From assembly GCA_028281005.1 (NCBI GenBank), contig JANQKS010000094.1, positions 1-45,608 on the forward strand: a stretch of DNA of 45,608 nucleotides, written 5' to 3'. This DNA is from Pseudomonadales bacterium. GTDB taxonomy: Bacteria; Pseudomonadota; Gammaproteobacteria; Pseudomonadales; Azotimanducaceae. Both the position numbers and the translations under genes were made by a program. Under the pieces are notes generated by a model, which was not told where the DNA came from, searched no databases, and worked only from the letters and a program-made list of their open reading frames with translations. Positions 19,899 to 28,119 of the stretch are shown one piece after another (within the stretch, counting starts at the first letter, position 1; every line of letters begins with the position of its first letter).

Positions 19899-20477
19899 TT
19901 AGAAAGCTACCGGGTTGTGACTGGCGCCGTGCTCCAGACACAAGGTGAGGAACTCGCTTAAGAACCGGTTCAGTTGCACTTTTTCGTCGCGCTGGCGCAT
20001 ACGTGTGTTGGGGTATTCATAGGAACTATGGAAGCGATTCTGTGCCTGATAAGACACCACTTCCGCACTGCGGGCATCGTGATAGATCCGCACCGTCATG
20101 GTTGGTGCGCCCACTTGGTTTATCCACGCTGGTGGGCTGTCAGAGTCTTGGCTGCCGTCGCGTCCATCCTGCACGTCAATTTGGACCAACGTGGTGTACG
20201 GACCCTTTTCCAAAACAGTAAACACCACCTGGGCATTTAAGGCTTGCAACGGCAAGTTGATCGTCTGATCGGATTTATCCCGTAGATCCGGAAAAAGACG
20301 CAGCAGCCGCACGTAGTTTGCATCACATTCAGCCATGTGGGCCGGCAGGTCAACGCTGTAACGACGGTCGTTGGCTTGACGCTGAGCGCGCTCCTGTGCA
20401 CGCCGCAAAGCAGAGCCGCTTAGCGCTTTGGAGCGGGAGAGGATGTCTCCATCGGTTTCTGGTCGTTTTTCCGTCAA
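19899..20477 (-). CDS. DUF1249 family protein (YqiB-like), long N terminus
   Basis: A small cytoplasmic protein of unknown function whose gene is usually found between cpdA and nudF. The conserved part starts at YSVDLPAHMAECDANYVRLLRLFPDL (about residue 40) and runs to QLNRFLSEFLTLCLEHG. Compared with E. coli YqiB this 192-residue protein carries about 40 extra, charged N-terminal residues with an alanine/arginine-rich helix. The TTG start at 20477 is supported by GAGG five bases upstream. Its stop lies two bases from the likely cpdA start. The neighbour nudF is absent. Product identity at family level is firm; function is unknown. Confidence 0.88.
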   Translation of the reverse strand: MTEKRPETDGDILSRSKALSGSALRRAQERAQRQANDRRYSVDLPAHMAECDANYVRLLRLFPDLRDKSDQTINLPLQALNAQVVFTVLEKGPYTTLVQIDVQDGRDGSQDSDSPPAWINQVGAPTMTVRIYHDARSAEVVSYQAQNRFHSSYEYPNTRMRQRDEKVQLNRFLSEFLTLCLEHGASHNPVAF

Positions 20478-20588
20478 TTTGACCTCAGTTATGTGTGGCT
20501 CGTCACCGTCAGATACTTACTGCTAGGCCGGCGACGCTCCAATATACCTAGAGGAAATTGCCGGGTCACCCGCAAAATTTGATGAAAT

Positions 20589-20605
20589 ACACATCCTTGA
20601 TGTGT
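20589..20605. promoter_or_regulatory. Perfect palindrome in the DUF1249/tolC divergent region
   Basis: ACACATC (20589-20595) and GATGTGT (20599-20605) are perfect inverted repeats with a CTT spacer, a shape typical of a dimeric repressor or activator site. It lies about 50 bases upstream of the likely tolC -10 box and 112 bases from the DUF1249 start. It could also form a small RNA hairpin in the DUF1249 leader. I do not recognise a regulator consensus. Confidence 0.35.
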
Positions 20606-20653
20606 TTGCCAAACCGTTTGCGCTGGTTCTACGACTTTATGCTTGCGCAAGTG

Positions 20654-20659
20654 TAGAAT
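20654..20659 (+). promoter_or_regulatory. Likely -10 box of tolC
   Basis: TAGAAT at 20654-20659 is followed by a GC-rich GGCGCGC stretch, a common arrangement around a sigma-70 start site. No good -35 hexamer lies at 17 bases. Between it and the tolC ATG at 20733 is a tandem 10-base duplication, ATATCCGCAA then ATATCCGCAG, at 20691-20710. Confidence 0.4.
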
Positions 20660-20732
20660 GGCGCGCTTAGAAAGACGTTCGACAACAAAGATATCCGCAA
20701 ATATCCGCAGTGATTGAGGCTTAAGACGGTCT

Positions 20733-22145
20733 ATGAAGTATGTATTGGGATGGCTACTTGGCCTCGGCATCGCTTTAACAGCACACCAAGCATGGGCAGA
20801 GAATCTGCTTGAGGTTTATGAAGCGGCGCTGGCCAATGATGCATCCTTGCGCGCCGCCCGGGCCGGGTACGCTGCCAGCGAGCAGGCTATCCCACAAGCT
20901 CGCTCGGCGCTGCTGCCGAGTCTGAGCGCCAGCGGACAGACCAGCTGGAACAAGCGCGATTTTCCCGGCTCCAGGGACATTAACCCCAACAGCCCGACCT
21001 TCGGCTTACCCATCCCTGATCAAGAATTTAACGACCACGGCTACAGCGCGCAGCTGCGCCAACCCATTCTGAATATGGAAAGCTGGTTTACGCTGTCCAG
21101 CGCCAAAGCTTCGGTGGACGCAGCGGAGTTTGACCTGCGTGCCGCCGAACAAAACCTGATCTTCCGTGTTGTGCAGGCCTACATGAACGTGCTGCGTGCA
21201 CAGGACTTTCTGGATTCCACCACCGCGGAAGAAGCCGCCGTGAAACGTCAGTTGGAGCAGGTGCAGCAACGTTTTGATGTAGGCTTGGTAGCGATCACTG
21301 ATGTTTTAGAATCCCAAGCGGCATACGACAGCGCGGTGGTACGTCGCATCCAGGCGGACGGCGACCATGACATTTTCTTCGAAAGCCTCGGCACGCTGTC
21401 TGGTATTTACTACGAACGTTTGGACCGCTTGTCGGAAAAACTGCCCATCGTGAACCCCAGCCCGCGGGACGAATCTGCCTGGGTAGAAGAAGCCATGCGG
21501 TCCAACCTTGGTATATTAGCCGCTCAACAACAGCTCACCGCAGCCAGCCGCAGCGTGCGGGCGCGAGCCTCGGGGCACCTCCCCACCATAGATGCCACCG
21601 TAACCCAAGCAAGATCGGTCACCGGCGCGCCCAACTTTTTTGGTGCCGATACCACGGACGTCACCATTTACGGTCTGCAGTTTAATATGCCAATTTACAC
21701 TGGCGGCTTGCTGCGCGCGCGCACCAAAGAAGCCACGGCGTTGAAACGCCAGGCGCAAGAATTGTTGTTAAACCAACAACGCACCGTGACGCGGGATGTG
21801 CGTAACCTCTATCAGGCCGTGGCCACAGATGTTGTGCGGGTAAAGGCGCGGCTAAAAGCCATTGAATCTTCGCGCTCGGCGCTGGACGCCACCGAAACCG
21901 GTTACGAGGTGGGGACGCGTAACATTGTCGACGTGCTGCAAGCGCAACAGCTGCTGTTCCGCTCCCAATTTGACTACGCTGACTCCCGCTACAATTACGT
22001 GCTCAACTTGCTTGCGCTAAAAGACGTAGCCGGCAGCTTAGTGGACGCTGACTTAGAAGAGCTCAACTCTTTCACCGATCCCAACGATCAGGTGATCCGT
22101 TTAACTTCCTTACAGCAATACAGCACGGATCCGGGTTCGCAATAG
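20733..22145 (+). CDS. tolC: TolC-family outer membrane efflux/secretion channel
   Basis: TolC trimers form the outer-membrane duct of multidrug pumps and type I secretion. The 470-residue precursor begins with a signal peptide ending AWA (residues 20-22), so the mature protein starts at Glu23-Asn-Leu-Leu-Glu. Two homologous OEP repeats follow, with the typical ENLLEVYEAALANDASLRAA start, QARSALLPSLSASG, and FDVGLVAITDVLESQA in the first half and YEVGTRNIVDVLQAQQLLF in the second. These helix segments are diagnostic. A short polar tail after about residue 440 is variable in the family. The last 36 bases overlap waaA convergently. Confidence 0.95.
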   Translation: MKYVLGWLLGLGIALTAHQAWAENLLEVYEAALANDASLRAARAGYAASEQAIPQARSALLPSLSASGQTSWNKRDFPGSRDINPNSPTFGLPIPDQEFNDHGYSAQLRQPILNMESWFTLSSAKASVDAAEFDLRAAEQNLIFRVVQAYMNVLRAQDFLDSTTAEEAAVKRQLEQVQQRFDVGLVAITDVLESQAAYDSAVVRRIQADGDHDIFFESLGTLSGIYYERLDRLSEKLPIVNPSPRDESAWVEEAMRSNLGILAAQQQLTAASRSVRARASGHLPTIDATVTQARSVTGAPNFFGADTTDVTIYGLQFNMPIYTGGLLRARTKEATALKRQAQELLLNQQRTVTRDVRNLYQAVATDVVRVKARLKAIESSRSALDATETGYEVGTRNIVDVLQAQQLLFRSQFDYADSRYNYVLNLLALKDVAGSLVDADLEELNSFTDPNDQVIRLTSLQQYSTDPGSQ

Positions 22146-23396
22146 TTCAGCCACCCGCGCGGTAGCTCCGCGATTCTCCCATAGCGCGTTAGCCGCGGCA
22201 GCGCCCGCCTGCTGACGTAGATCGGCATCGCTCAAATACAGGCAGACCACCTCGGCCAATTCATGCGCGTCCTGCACCGTACGCAACGCGCCGCGTTGCT
22301 GCAAATCCGCCATCACGTCGGTGAAGTTAAATTGCTCGGGACCGCTCACGATGGGTATGCCACACAAGGCAGGTTCCAACGGGTTATGGCCGCCAACGGG
22401 CACCAAGCTACCGCCGACAAAGGCAACATCAGCCAACCCATATAGCTGCAGCAGACTGCCCATGACGTCACCCACCACAATGTCCATGGTTTGGCTCGAC
22501 GCCTGCTGCAGGCACTCACTGTGCCGACTGACTGTAAAACCCGCCTCCAACACTAATTTGCAGACATCGTCGGCGCGCACCGGGTGGCGTGGCACCAACA
22601 ACAGACACGCGCTTGCGTGCTGCCGCCGAACCAGGCGGAAGGCCTCCAGCACTTGTTCGTCTTCTCCCGGATGGGTGGATGCGGCTATCCACACCGGCTG
22701 TTGTTGCAGGGCAAAAACTACCCGCAACTTAACAATATCGTCTTCAAAGCCTGGAGGTTCGGCAACATCGTACTTCACGCTGCCCATGGCCGTGGTGGTG
22801 TCAGGCGCGGCGCCCAGAGCAACAAATCGCTGCACATGATCGTCGCTCTGACAGGCAATGGCGTCTACACGTTGCAACATAGGGCGTGTGAGCCCCGCCA
22901 CGCGAGCATACCCCTTGGCTGACCTTTCCGACAAGCGGGCATTCACCAGAAGCACCGGCACGCCGCGCCGCGCCGCCTGCTCGATGAGATTGGGCCACAA
23001 CTCAGTTTCCATGAGGACTAATATTTTCGGCTGCACCCGCTCAAAAAAGCGTTTCACCGCAAAACCAAAATCATAAGGTGCATAACAATGTGCCACACAA
23101 TCCGCGAGACGCGCGGACACCTGTTCCGAACCCGTAGGCGTCATGGTGGTGACAAGAAAGGGAGTTTCAGCAAACTCATCTGCCAGCTGTTGGATCAACG
23201 GCGCCGCGGCAATCGTTTCGCCGGCGGAGACGGTGTGAAACCAAACACAGCCTCGCGGGATCTCTCCTGGTACGCAACCGAAACGTTCCGCGATACGCTG
23301 GCCATAAGCCGGTTCCCGACGCGCGCGCCAACGCAAGCGCAGCCAGACCACCGGCAGCGCCAGCCAAAGCACAAGTTGATAGAGCCCGGCAGCCAT
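22110..23396 (-). CDS. waaA: 3-deoxy-D-manno-octulosonic acid (Kdo) transferase
   Basis: WaaA transfers Kdo from CMP-Kdo to lipid IVA at the inner membrane, the first step of core assembly. The 428-residue protein has an N-terminal membrane anchor (LYQLVLWLALPVVWLRL), the catalytic glutamate in VSAGETIAAAPLI, the N-domain blocks LVTTMTPTGSEQV and LMETELWPNLI, and the C-domain CMP-binding blocks AASTHPGEDEQV, LVPRHPVRADDV and GGHNPLEPALCGIP. All are family signatures. It is divergent from the FAD oxidoreductase gene and overlaps the tolC 3' end by 36 bases. Whether it adds one or two Kdo cannot be told from sequence. Confidence 0.96.
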   Translation of the reverse strand: MAAGLYQLVLWLALPVVWLRLRWRARREPAYGQRIAERFGCVPGEIPRGCVWFHTVSAGETIAAAPLIQQLADEFAETPFLVTTMTPTGSEQVSARLADCVAHCYAPYDFGFAVKRFFERVQPKILVLMETELWPNLIEQAARRGVPVLLVNARLSERSAKGYARVAGLTRPMLQRVDAIACQSDDHVQRFVALGAAPDTTTAMGSVKYDVAEPPGFEDDIVKLRVVFALQQQPVWIAASTHPGEDEQVLEAFRLVRRQHASACLLLVPRHPVRADDVCKLVLEAGFTVSRHSECLQQASSQTMDIVVGDVMGSLLQLYGLADVAFVGGSLVPVGGHNPLEPALCGIPIVSGPEQFNFTDVMADLQQRGALRTVQDAHELAEVVCLYLSDADLRQQAGAAAANALWENRGATARVAELLRTRIRAVLL

Positions 23397-23434
23397 ATTT
23401 GCAGACTGCTAGGTCACCGTTAAACTGTCAACGA

Positions 23435-24595
23435 ATGCATGCAACAACCCCCCCTACGGTAGCAGTGGACGCGGCGATTATCGGCGGCGGCATCGCTGGT
23501 GCCTGGGCACTCAAGCTACTGTTGGCTAAAGGTTACAACGCCATCTTGTTGGAAGCCGACCGTCTTGGCAGTGCCCAAACCCTGGCTTCTCAGGGCATGA
23601 TCCACGGCGGTCTCAAATACGCCCTGGCGGGTAATGTGACCGGCGCTTCAGAAGCCATCGCGCAAATGCCGCAGCGGTGGCGTGCGTGTTTAGCCAACCA
23701 AGATGACGTTCCCCTGGCCGGTACCCGGCTGTTGTCCGAGCACTATTACATGTTTGCCGAACGCACCGCTTTAGGCCGCCTGACCACGTTTTTTGCGAGC
23801 AAAACGTTACGCGGCCGCATCGACAAACTTGCGCGGGAGCAATGGCCGGAAAGTTTTGCAGGTTTTAATGGCGTGGTTTATACGCTGAACGACTTTGTGC
23901 TGGATACTGCGGATTTAATAACCCAACTCACCCTGGGTCACGAACAGCGCATTTTCAAATTGCAAGCGGACGCGGCTACGCTCAGCCAGATCAACGGCGG
24001 CTACCAGGTGAAACTACTAGACACTACGGTCCACGTACGGCAACTGATCAGTTGTGCCGGTAACGGCAGCGAGGCATTGCTGCGGCAACTTCAGATTCAC
24101 GACATCGAAGTGCAACAGCGGCCTTTAAAGCAGGTCATTGTAAAACCTCAGCATGCGGTGCCGATGTTCGCACACTGTTTGACGGGCATCACCAGCAACG
24201 AACCGCGACTTACCATTACATCGCACTCGACCCGCGACGGGATGATTTGGTACCTGGGTGGACAACTGGCCACCAAGGGTGTGGCGCGCAGCGATACGGA
24301 ACAGATCCAGGCTGCTAAAACGGAACTACAAACCTGTGTGCCTTGGCTGGATTGGCAGCGTGCCGAGTACAGCCTGTTGAGCATCAGCCGTGCCGAACCC
24401 AAACAAGCCAGCGCACTTAAACCCGACCAAGCCTTTGTTAAGCGCGTGGGCAACTTTGTGCAGTGTTTTCCGACGAAGTTGACCTTGGCGCCCGACATGG
24501 GTGACCGCCTGCTGGCAGTATTGGATCCACCCTCTGCCTGCGATGTGCTGCATACCCAGCACCCCATCGCCACGTTGGGTAGCGCACCTTGGTGA
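23435..24595 (+). CDS. FAD-dependent oxidoreductase (DAO/GlpD-like), PA4991-like
   Basis: A 386-residue flavoenzyme of the DAO superfamily. The dinucleotide-binding fold is at the N terminus: IIGGGIAGAWALKLLL followed by the acidic end of strand two, LLEADRL. SQGMIHGGLKYA resembles the flavin-contacting region of glycerol-3-phosphate dehydrogenases. There is no membrane segment. The substrate is unknown. I use ATG 23435 (MHATTPPTV); a TTG at 23399 in the same frame is closer to the divergent waaA start and less likely. It overlaps the aldo/keto reductase gene by four bases (GTGA), so the two are co-translated. A matching pair next to waaA exists in P. aeruginosa (PA4991-PA4992, from memory). 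Confidence 0.85.
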   Translation: MHATTPPTVAVDAAIIGGGIAGAWALKLLLAKGYNAILLEADRLGSAQTLASQGMIHGGLKYALAGNVTGASEAIAQMPQRWRACLANQDDVPLAGTRLLSEHYYMFAERTALGRLTTFFASKTLRGRIDKLAREQWPESFAGFNGVVYTLNDFVLDTADLITQLTLGHEQRIFKLQADAATLSQINGGYQVKLLDTTVHVRQLISCAGNGSEALLRQLQIHDIEVQQRPLKQVIVKPQHAVPMFAHCLTGITSNEPRLTITSHSTRDGMIWYLGGQLATKGVARSDTEQIQAAKTELQTCVPWLDWQRAEYSLLSISRAEPKQASALKPDQAFVKRVGNFVQCFPTKLTLAPDMGDRLLAVLDPPSACDVLHTQHPIATLGSAPW

Positions 24596-25368
24596 CACCG
24601 TTGAGCCAGCGCGCCCTCGGCGACAGTGGGGTTTTTGTCGCGCCTTTAAGTCTCGGTACAGTGAAGCTGGGGCGCGACCAAGGTGTGAAATACCCCACAC
24701 CGGTAGCAATACCCGATGAGCGTGCCGCGCGCGAGTTGCTAGCCCGTGCCCAGGCATTAGGCATCAACACGCTGGACACAGCACCCGCCTATGGCGTCAG
24801 CGAAAGCCGACTTGGTCCGTTGATCGCCGCTGAACGGGAACGTTGGGTACTGTGCACCAAGGTAGGAGAAGAGTTTGAAGATGGCGTATCTACCTTTAAC
24901 TTCTCCCCGGAACACTGTCGCCACAGCGTGGAGCGTTCTCTGCGCCGCTTGCAAACCGACGTATTGGACATTGTTCTCATCCATTCCGACGGTAACGACC
25001 AGAATATCCTGCAACGTTACGGCACCTTACAGGCGCTGCAAACGCTGAAGCAGGAGGGCAAAATCCGCGCGGTGGGCATGTCACACAAATCTGCCACCGG
25101 TGGTGAACTGGCCGTGGCGCTTGGTGCCGATGTGATCATGGCAACCCTGAATAGAGACCACGCCGAAGAGCAAACTTTAATCGCCAACGCGGCCGCCCAG
25201 GGCTGCGGTGTACTGATTAAAAAAGCCTTGGCCAGCGGTCACGGCGAAGCACAAGACTTAGCCTACGTGGCAAAACACTTCGGCGTCCACAGCATTGTGG
25301 TGGGCACCACCAATCCGCACCACTTGCAACAAAACGTTCAGGTGCTCATCGAGGCGGGTTTGAGTTAA
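24592..25368 (+). CDS. Aldo/keto reductase
   Basis: A 258-residue member of the aldo/keto reductase family, NAD(P)H-dependent. The catalytic tetrad is recognisable: Asp and Tyr in NTLDTAPAYGVSE, Lys in VLCTKVG and His in IVLIHSDGND. The C-terminal GVHSIVVGTTNPHHLQQNV matches the cofactor-binding segment. It is shorter than typical 320-residue members, lacking some loop sequence, so the substrate pocket may be open. The GTG start overlaps the stop of the flavoenzyme gene, suggesting a shared two-step redox reaction; the substrate is not known. It is convergent with hldE across 49 bases that show no clear terminator. Confidence 0.87.
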   Translation: MTPLSQRALGDSGVFVAPLSLGTVKLGRDQGVKYPTPVAIPDERAARELLARAQALGINTLDTAPAYGVSESRLGPLIAAERERWVLCTKVGEEFEDGVSTFNFSPEHCRHSVERSLRRLQTDVLDIVLIHSDGNDQNILQRYGTLQALQTLKQEGKIRAVGMSHKSATGGELAVALGADVIMATLNRDHAEEQTLIANAAAQGCGVLIKKALASGHGEAQDLAYVAKHFGVHSIVVGTTNPHHLQQNVQVLIEAGLS

Positions 25369-25417
25369 CCCGTCTGCTGACCAGGGAACAAGCGCGAGCC
25401 AGCTCACTCAGCTTACG

Positions 25418-26872
25418 CTACATGTGCTCCTTGATACGCTCCACTATGGCAGTGGTGGAGACATCGGCGACTAAGCTCAATACCTGTACCTCACCGCCGT
25501 AGGCACGCACCAAGTCAGCCCCAACCACCTCGTCAGGACCATAGTCGCCACCTTTAACCAGCACGTCTGGCTTGAGAAGCTGTAACAGCGGTTCCGGTGT
25601 GTCTTCGTCAAAGTTCACCACCCAATCGACACACGCCAAACCCTCAAGCACACGACTGCGGCCTTCCACGGGTACCACGGGGCGACCTTCGCCTTTCAGG
25701 CGGGTGACCGAAGCGTCGTCATTAATGGCCACCACCAAACGGTCGCCCAACGCCGCCGCTTCTTCCAAGTAGGTCACGTGACCGGCATGTAAGATGTCAA
25801 AGCAGCCATTGGTAAATACCACCCGTTCGCCATTGGCCTGGGCGTCAGCCACCGCTGCCGCCAATTCCTCGCGGGTGGTCATGCCGCGGTCCGCCACTTC
25901 GCGGGACAACACAGTACGCAACTCCGGTCCAGTAACCGGGGCGGTACCGGACTTCGACACCACTATGCTGGCGGCAACGTTGGCGACGCGCGCACAATCG
26001 ATGAGCGGCCAGCCTAAACCCAAACCCAGAGCCAAGGTGGCAGCGGTGGTATCCCCAGCGCCGGTGACGTCAAATACCTCTACCGGCCGGGCCGGCACAT
26101 GCCGGACCGAGGTGCCGTCACAGACCTCCATACCGTCCCCGCCGCGGGTCACTACCATGCCTGCGAGCTGCAAATCACGGCACATGGCAACGGTCGCCTC
26201 GCCAATGTCTTTGGGGGGTCGTTGGCTACCCCCGCTCAACGCATGGGCAAACTCTTTTTCATTCGGCTTGATCACGGTGGCTTTGCTGTAGACGGACAGC
26301 GCCTTCATTTTAGGATCCACCAACACGGGGACATTGGCCGCGTTGGCCGCATGGATGAGGGCTTGAGGGTCTTCGACCGCACCTTTGTCATAATCTTCGA
26401 TGACAAACACATCAGCCTCACGCAGGTGTTTCTCGATCTTATTCTGCACCGTGCCGATGCGTTCACTGGCCCCATAGTCCGGCGGCAGCGCTTCAAAATC
26501 CGCCCGCATGAGCTGTTGTTTCTGCGCCAATAGCCGCAGCTTCACAATGGTCTGCCACTCGGGGACGGTGACAAAGTCGCACTCAACGCCCGCGGCGGTC
26601 AGGGTTTTGCGCAGCTCTTCTCCCGCTTCGTCGTCACCCACCAGACCCACCAACGTACACTGCGCGCCAAGACTGACCAGGTTAAGCGCCACGTTGGCGG
26701 CCCCACCCGGCCGATGTTCGGTTTGTTGGACGTTGATCACCGGCACCGGCGCTTCCGGTGAGACCCGATCCGCTGGGCCATGCCAATAACGGTCCAGCAT
26801 GATGTCGCCGATGACCAGGATACGAAGGTGGGAAACAGAAGGCAGGTCAGGGATAGCGGTGTGGACGCTCAA
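25418..26872 (-). CDS. hldE: Bifunctional heptose-7-phosphate kinase / heptose-1-phosphate adenylyltransferase
   Basis: HldE carries out two steps of ADP-L-glycero-beta-D-manno-heptose synthesis for the LPS core. The N-terminal ribokinase-type domain (about 1-320) shows GGAANVALNLVSLGA and the anion hole DVTGAGDTTAATLALG. The C-terminal cytidylyltransferase-fold domain (about 345-484) has FTNGCFDILHAGHVTYLEEA and KGGDYGPDEVVGA. The fused form is normal in gammaproteobacteria. The start is TTG at 26872 (MSVHTAIPD), with GGAATG just upstream as a weak ribosome binding site. A minus-strand TAACAT about 24 bases farther on may be its -10 box. It supplies WaaC and WaaF encoded 10 kb away. Confidence 0.96.
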   Translation of the reverse strand: MSVHTAIPDLPSVSHLRILVIGDIMLDRYWHGPADRVSPEAPVPVINVQQTEHRPGGAANVALNLVSLGAQCTLVGLVGDDEAGEELRKTLTAAGVECDFVTVPEWQTIVKLRLLAQKQQLMRADFEALPPDYGASERIGTVQNKIEKHLREADVFVIEDYDKGAVEDPQALIHAANAANVPVLVDPKMKALSVYSKATVIKPNEKEFAHALSGGSQRPPKDIGEATVAMCRDLQLAGMVVTRGGDGMEVCDGTSVRHVPARPVEVFDVTGAGDTTAATLALGLGLGWPLIDCARVANVAASIVVSKSGTAPVTGPELRTVLSREVADRGMTTREELAAAVADAQANGERVVFTNGCFDILHAGHVTYLEEAAALGDRLVVAINDDASVTRLKGEGRPVVPVEGRSRVLEGLACVDWVVNFDEDTPEPLLQLLKPDVLVKGGDYGPDEVVGADLVRAYGGEVQVLSLVADVSTTAIVERIKEHM

Positions 26873-26902
26873 GCTTTCATTCCGCAGCTTATATTGGAGC
26901 GA

Positions 26903-26908
26903 ATGTTA
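26903..26908 (-). promoter_or_regulatory. Possible -10 box of hldE
   Basis: The minus strand reads TAACAT here, preceded by TGTGC, with the hldE TTG about 30 bases downstream. There is no convincing -35 hexamer, so this is only a plausible site. Confidence 0.3.
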
Positions 26909-26970
26909 GCACACCTGAACTTGTGGCCCGTTGGAAGAACTGGCAGTGCGGATGTGTACCGAGGCGGTGG

Positions 26971-27094
26971 GGTGAAGGGTTGCGTAACGATCAAGCCCAA
27001 GCCGAGGGAGCAAAAAAGACTCGGCGAAGACGAGGCTTGTTTTGCGATAGAGGGTACCGCGGAGCGGCGCCGGGCTGTTACGCAACCCTTTACC
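26971..27094. repeat. Composite palindromic element C between hldE and lpxL
   Basis: This fills the 304-base gap (26873-27176), in which no gene is visible. A perfect 14-base inverted repeat (26975-26988 with 27077-27090) extends outward, with a few mismatches, to a stem of about 35 base pairs in total (roughly 26950 to 27110). The 88-base interior holds nested hairpins: CAAGCC (26992-26997) with GGCTTG (27034-27039), GCCGAG (27001-27006) with CTCGGC (27020-27025), and CCGC-gga-GCGG near 27057-27067. The design resembles elements A and B but the interior sequence is different. No T-run suggests simple termination. Confidence 0.75.
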
Positions 27095-27161
27095 GCATCG
27101 CCGTATGCACGAGTGACCGGAACAATTTGATCCACCGTTAGCCACACCCAGCTTGACTCGC

Positions 27162-27167
27162 TATGAT
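27162..27167 (+). promoter_or_regulatory. -10 box close to the lpxL-like ATG
   Basis: TATGAT is followed by CCGCGCCC, a sigma-70-like -10 with GC-rich discriminator. TTAGCC at 27138-27143 is a poor -35 at an 18-base spacing. The expected start site is two or three bases before the ATG at 27177, and no Shine-Dalgarno is present, so the mRNA may be leaderless. Confidence 0.4.
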
Positions 27168-27176
27168 CCGCGCCCA

Positions 27177-28115
27177 ATGGCTAAACGTAAGCGCATACGC
27201 ACACCACCGCCACCCTTGTGGTCACCCAAGCTGTGGCCAACGTGGCTGCTGCTGGGTGTGTGTTGGCTGATCGCGCGGCTGCCGCTGTCCTGGGTCTTCT
27301 GGCTGGGGCGTCGTCTCGGTGATGTGACTTATCGCTTGGGCCGTTCCCGCCGCTTGGTGGCGCAGACCAACATCGCGCGCTGTTTTCCGGAGCTGAGTGA
27401 GGCAGAACAGCAACAACTGGTCCGAGATAGTTTCCAAGCGTTAGGTATCGGTGCCGTGGAATTGATGATTCCTTGGCTCAACCCCAAGCGGGATTTGTCC
27501 GACCGTTTTGACGTGATTGGCAAAGAACACTTAGATCAGGCCATCGCCGAGGGCCGCGGCGTGGTGCTGATTGGCGGCCATTTTGCAGTAATGGACATGA
27601 TCAGTCAGCCGTTGGGTGATATGGGCTGCATCGACGTGATGTACCGTTACAACAAAAACCCCGTGTGGGAGCGCCTCCAAGTGAATGGGCGCAAACGTTA
27701 TTTCGAAGGCGTCATTGAACGCGACGACACGCGGCAGACCCTGCGGCGATTAAAACAGGGCCGCGCGATTTGGTATGCAGCCGATCAGGACTACGGACCG
27801 AAACACTCGATATTTGCGCCCTTTTTTGGCGTACCCGCTGCCACCATTGTGGCCGCGTCACGTTTCGCCCGCCTCAATAACTCTCCAGCCCTGTTCATGC
27901 GGCAAACCCGGAATGAAGCCAAGCAGCGTTGGGAGATCTGTTTTTCGCCGATACTCGAAGGCTTCCCCAGCGGCGACGACGAGCAAGATGCACAGCGCCT
28001 GAATGCGCTGCTTGAAGATCAGGTGCGGCTACACCCTGAGCAATACCTGTGGTTACACAAGCGCTTCAAAACCCGTCCACCCGGCGAGCCAGCGTTTTAC
28101 CCCGAAGAGGCTTAA
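27177..28115 (+). CDS. Lipid A biosynthesis acyltransferase (LpxL/HtrB-type)
   Basis: These inner-membrane enzymes add a secondary acyl chain to Kdo2-lipid IVA from acyl-ACP. The 312-residue protein has an N-terminal membrane segment (PTWLLLGVCWLIARLPLSWVF) after a basic, proline-rich start, and the catalytic HX4D motif in GGHFAVMD (His135 and Asp140). RYNKNPVWERL, AADQDYGPKHSIFAPFFG and EQYLWLHKRFKTRP near the end are typical of LpxL. LpxL versus LpxM or LpxP cannot be decided by eye. ATG 27177 is chosen; the frame is open from 27153, but that lies upstream of the probable -10 box. Convergent with the glycosyltransferase gene, four bases apart. Confidence 0.9.
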   Translation: MAKRKRIRTPPPPLWSPKLWPTWLLLGVCWLIARLPLSWVFWLGRRLGDVTYRLGRSRRLVAQTNIARCFPELSEAEQQQLVRDSFQALGIGAVELMIPWLNPKRDLSDRFDVIGKEHLDQAIAEGRGVVLIGGHFAVMDMISQPLGDMGCIDVMYRYNKNPVWERLQVNGRKRYFEGVIERDDTRQTLRRLKQGRAIWYAADQDYGPKHSIFAPFFGVPAATIVAASRFARLNNSPALFMRQTRNEAKQRWEICFSPILEGFPSGDDEQDAQRLNALLEDQVRLHPEQYLWLHKRFKTRPPGEPAFYPEEA

Positions 28116-28119
28116 CCCT

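Noticed and set aside
20489-20770. 93-codon minus-strand frame across the DUF1249/tolC gap
   Set aside because: It overlaps the tolC start and signal peptide, resembles no family and covers the likely tolC promoter.
26923-27141. Short frames on both strands between hldE and the lpxL-like gene
   Set aside because: They are within the palindromic element and mirror each other; no homology or start signal.
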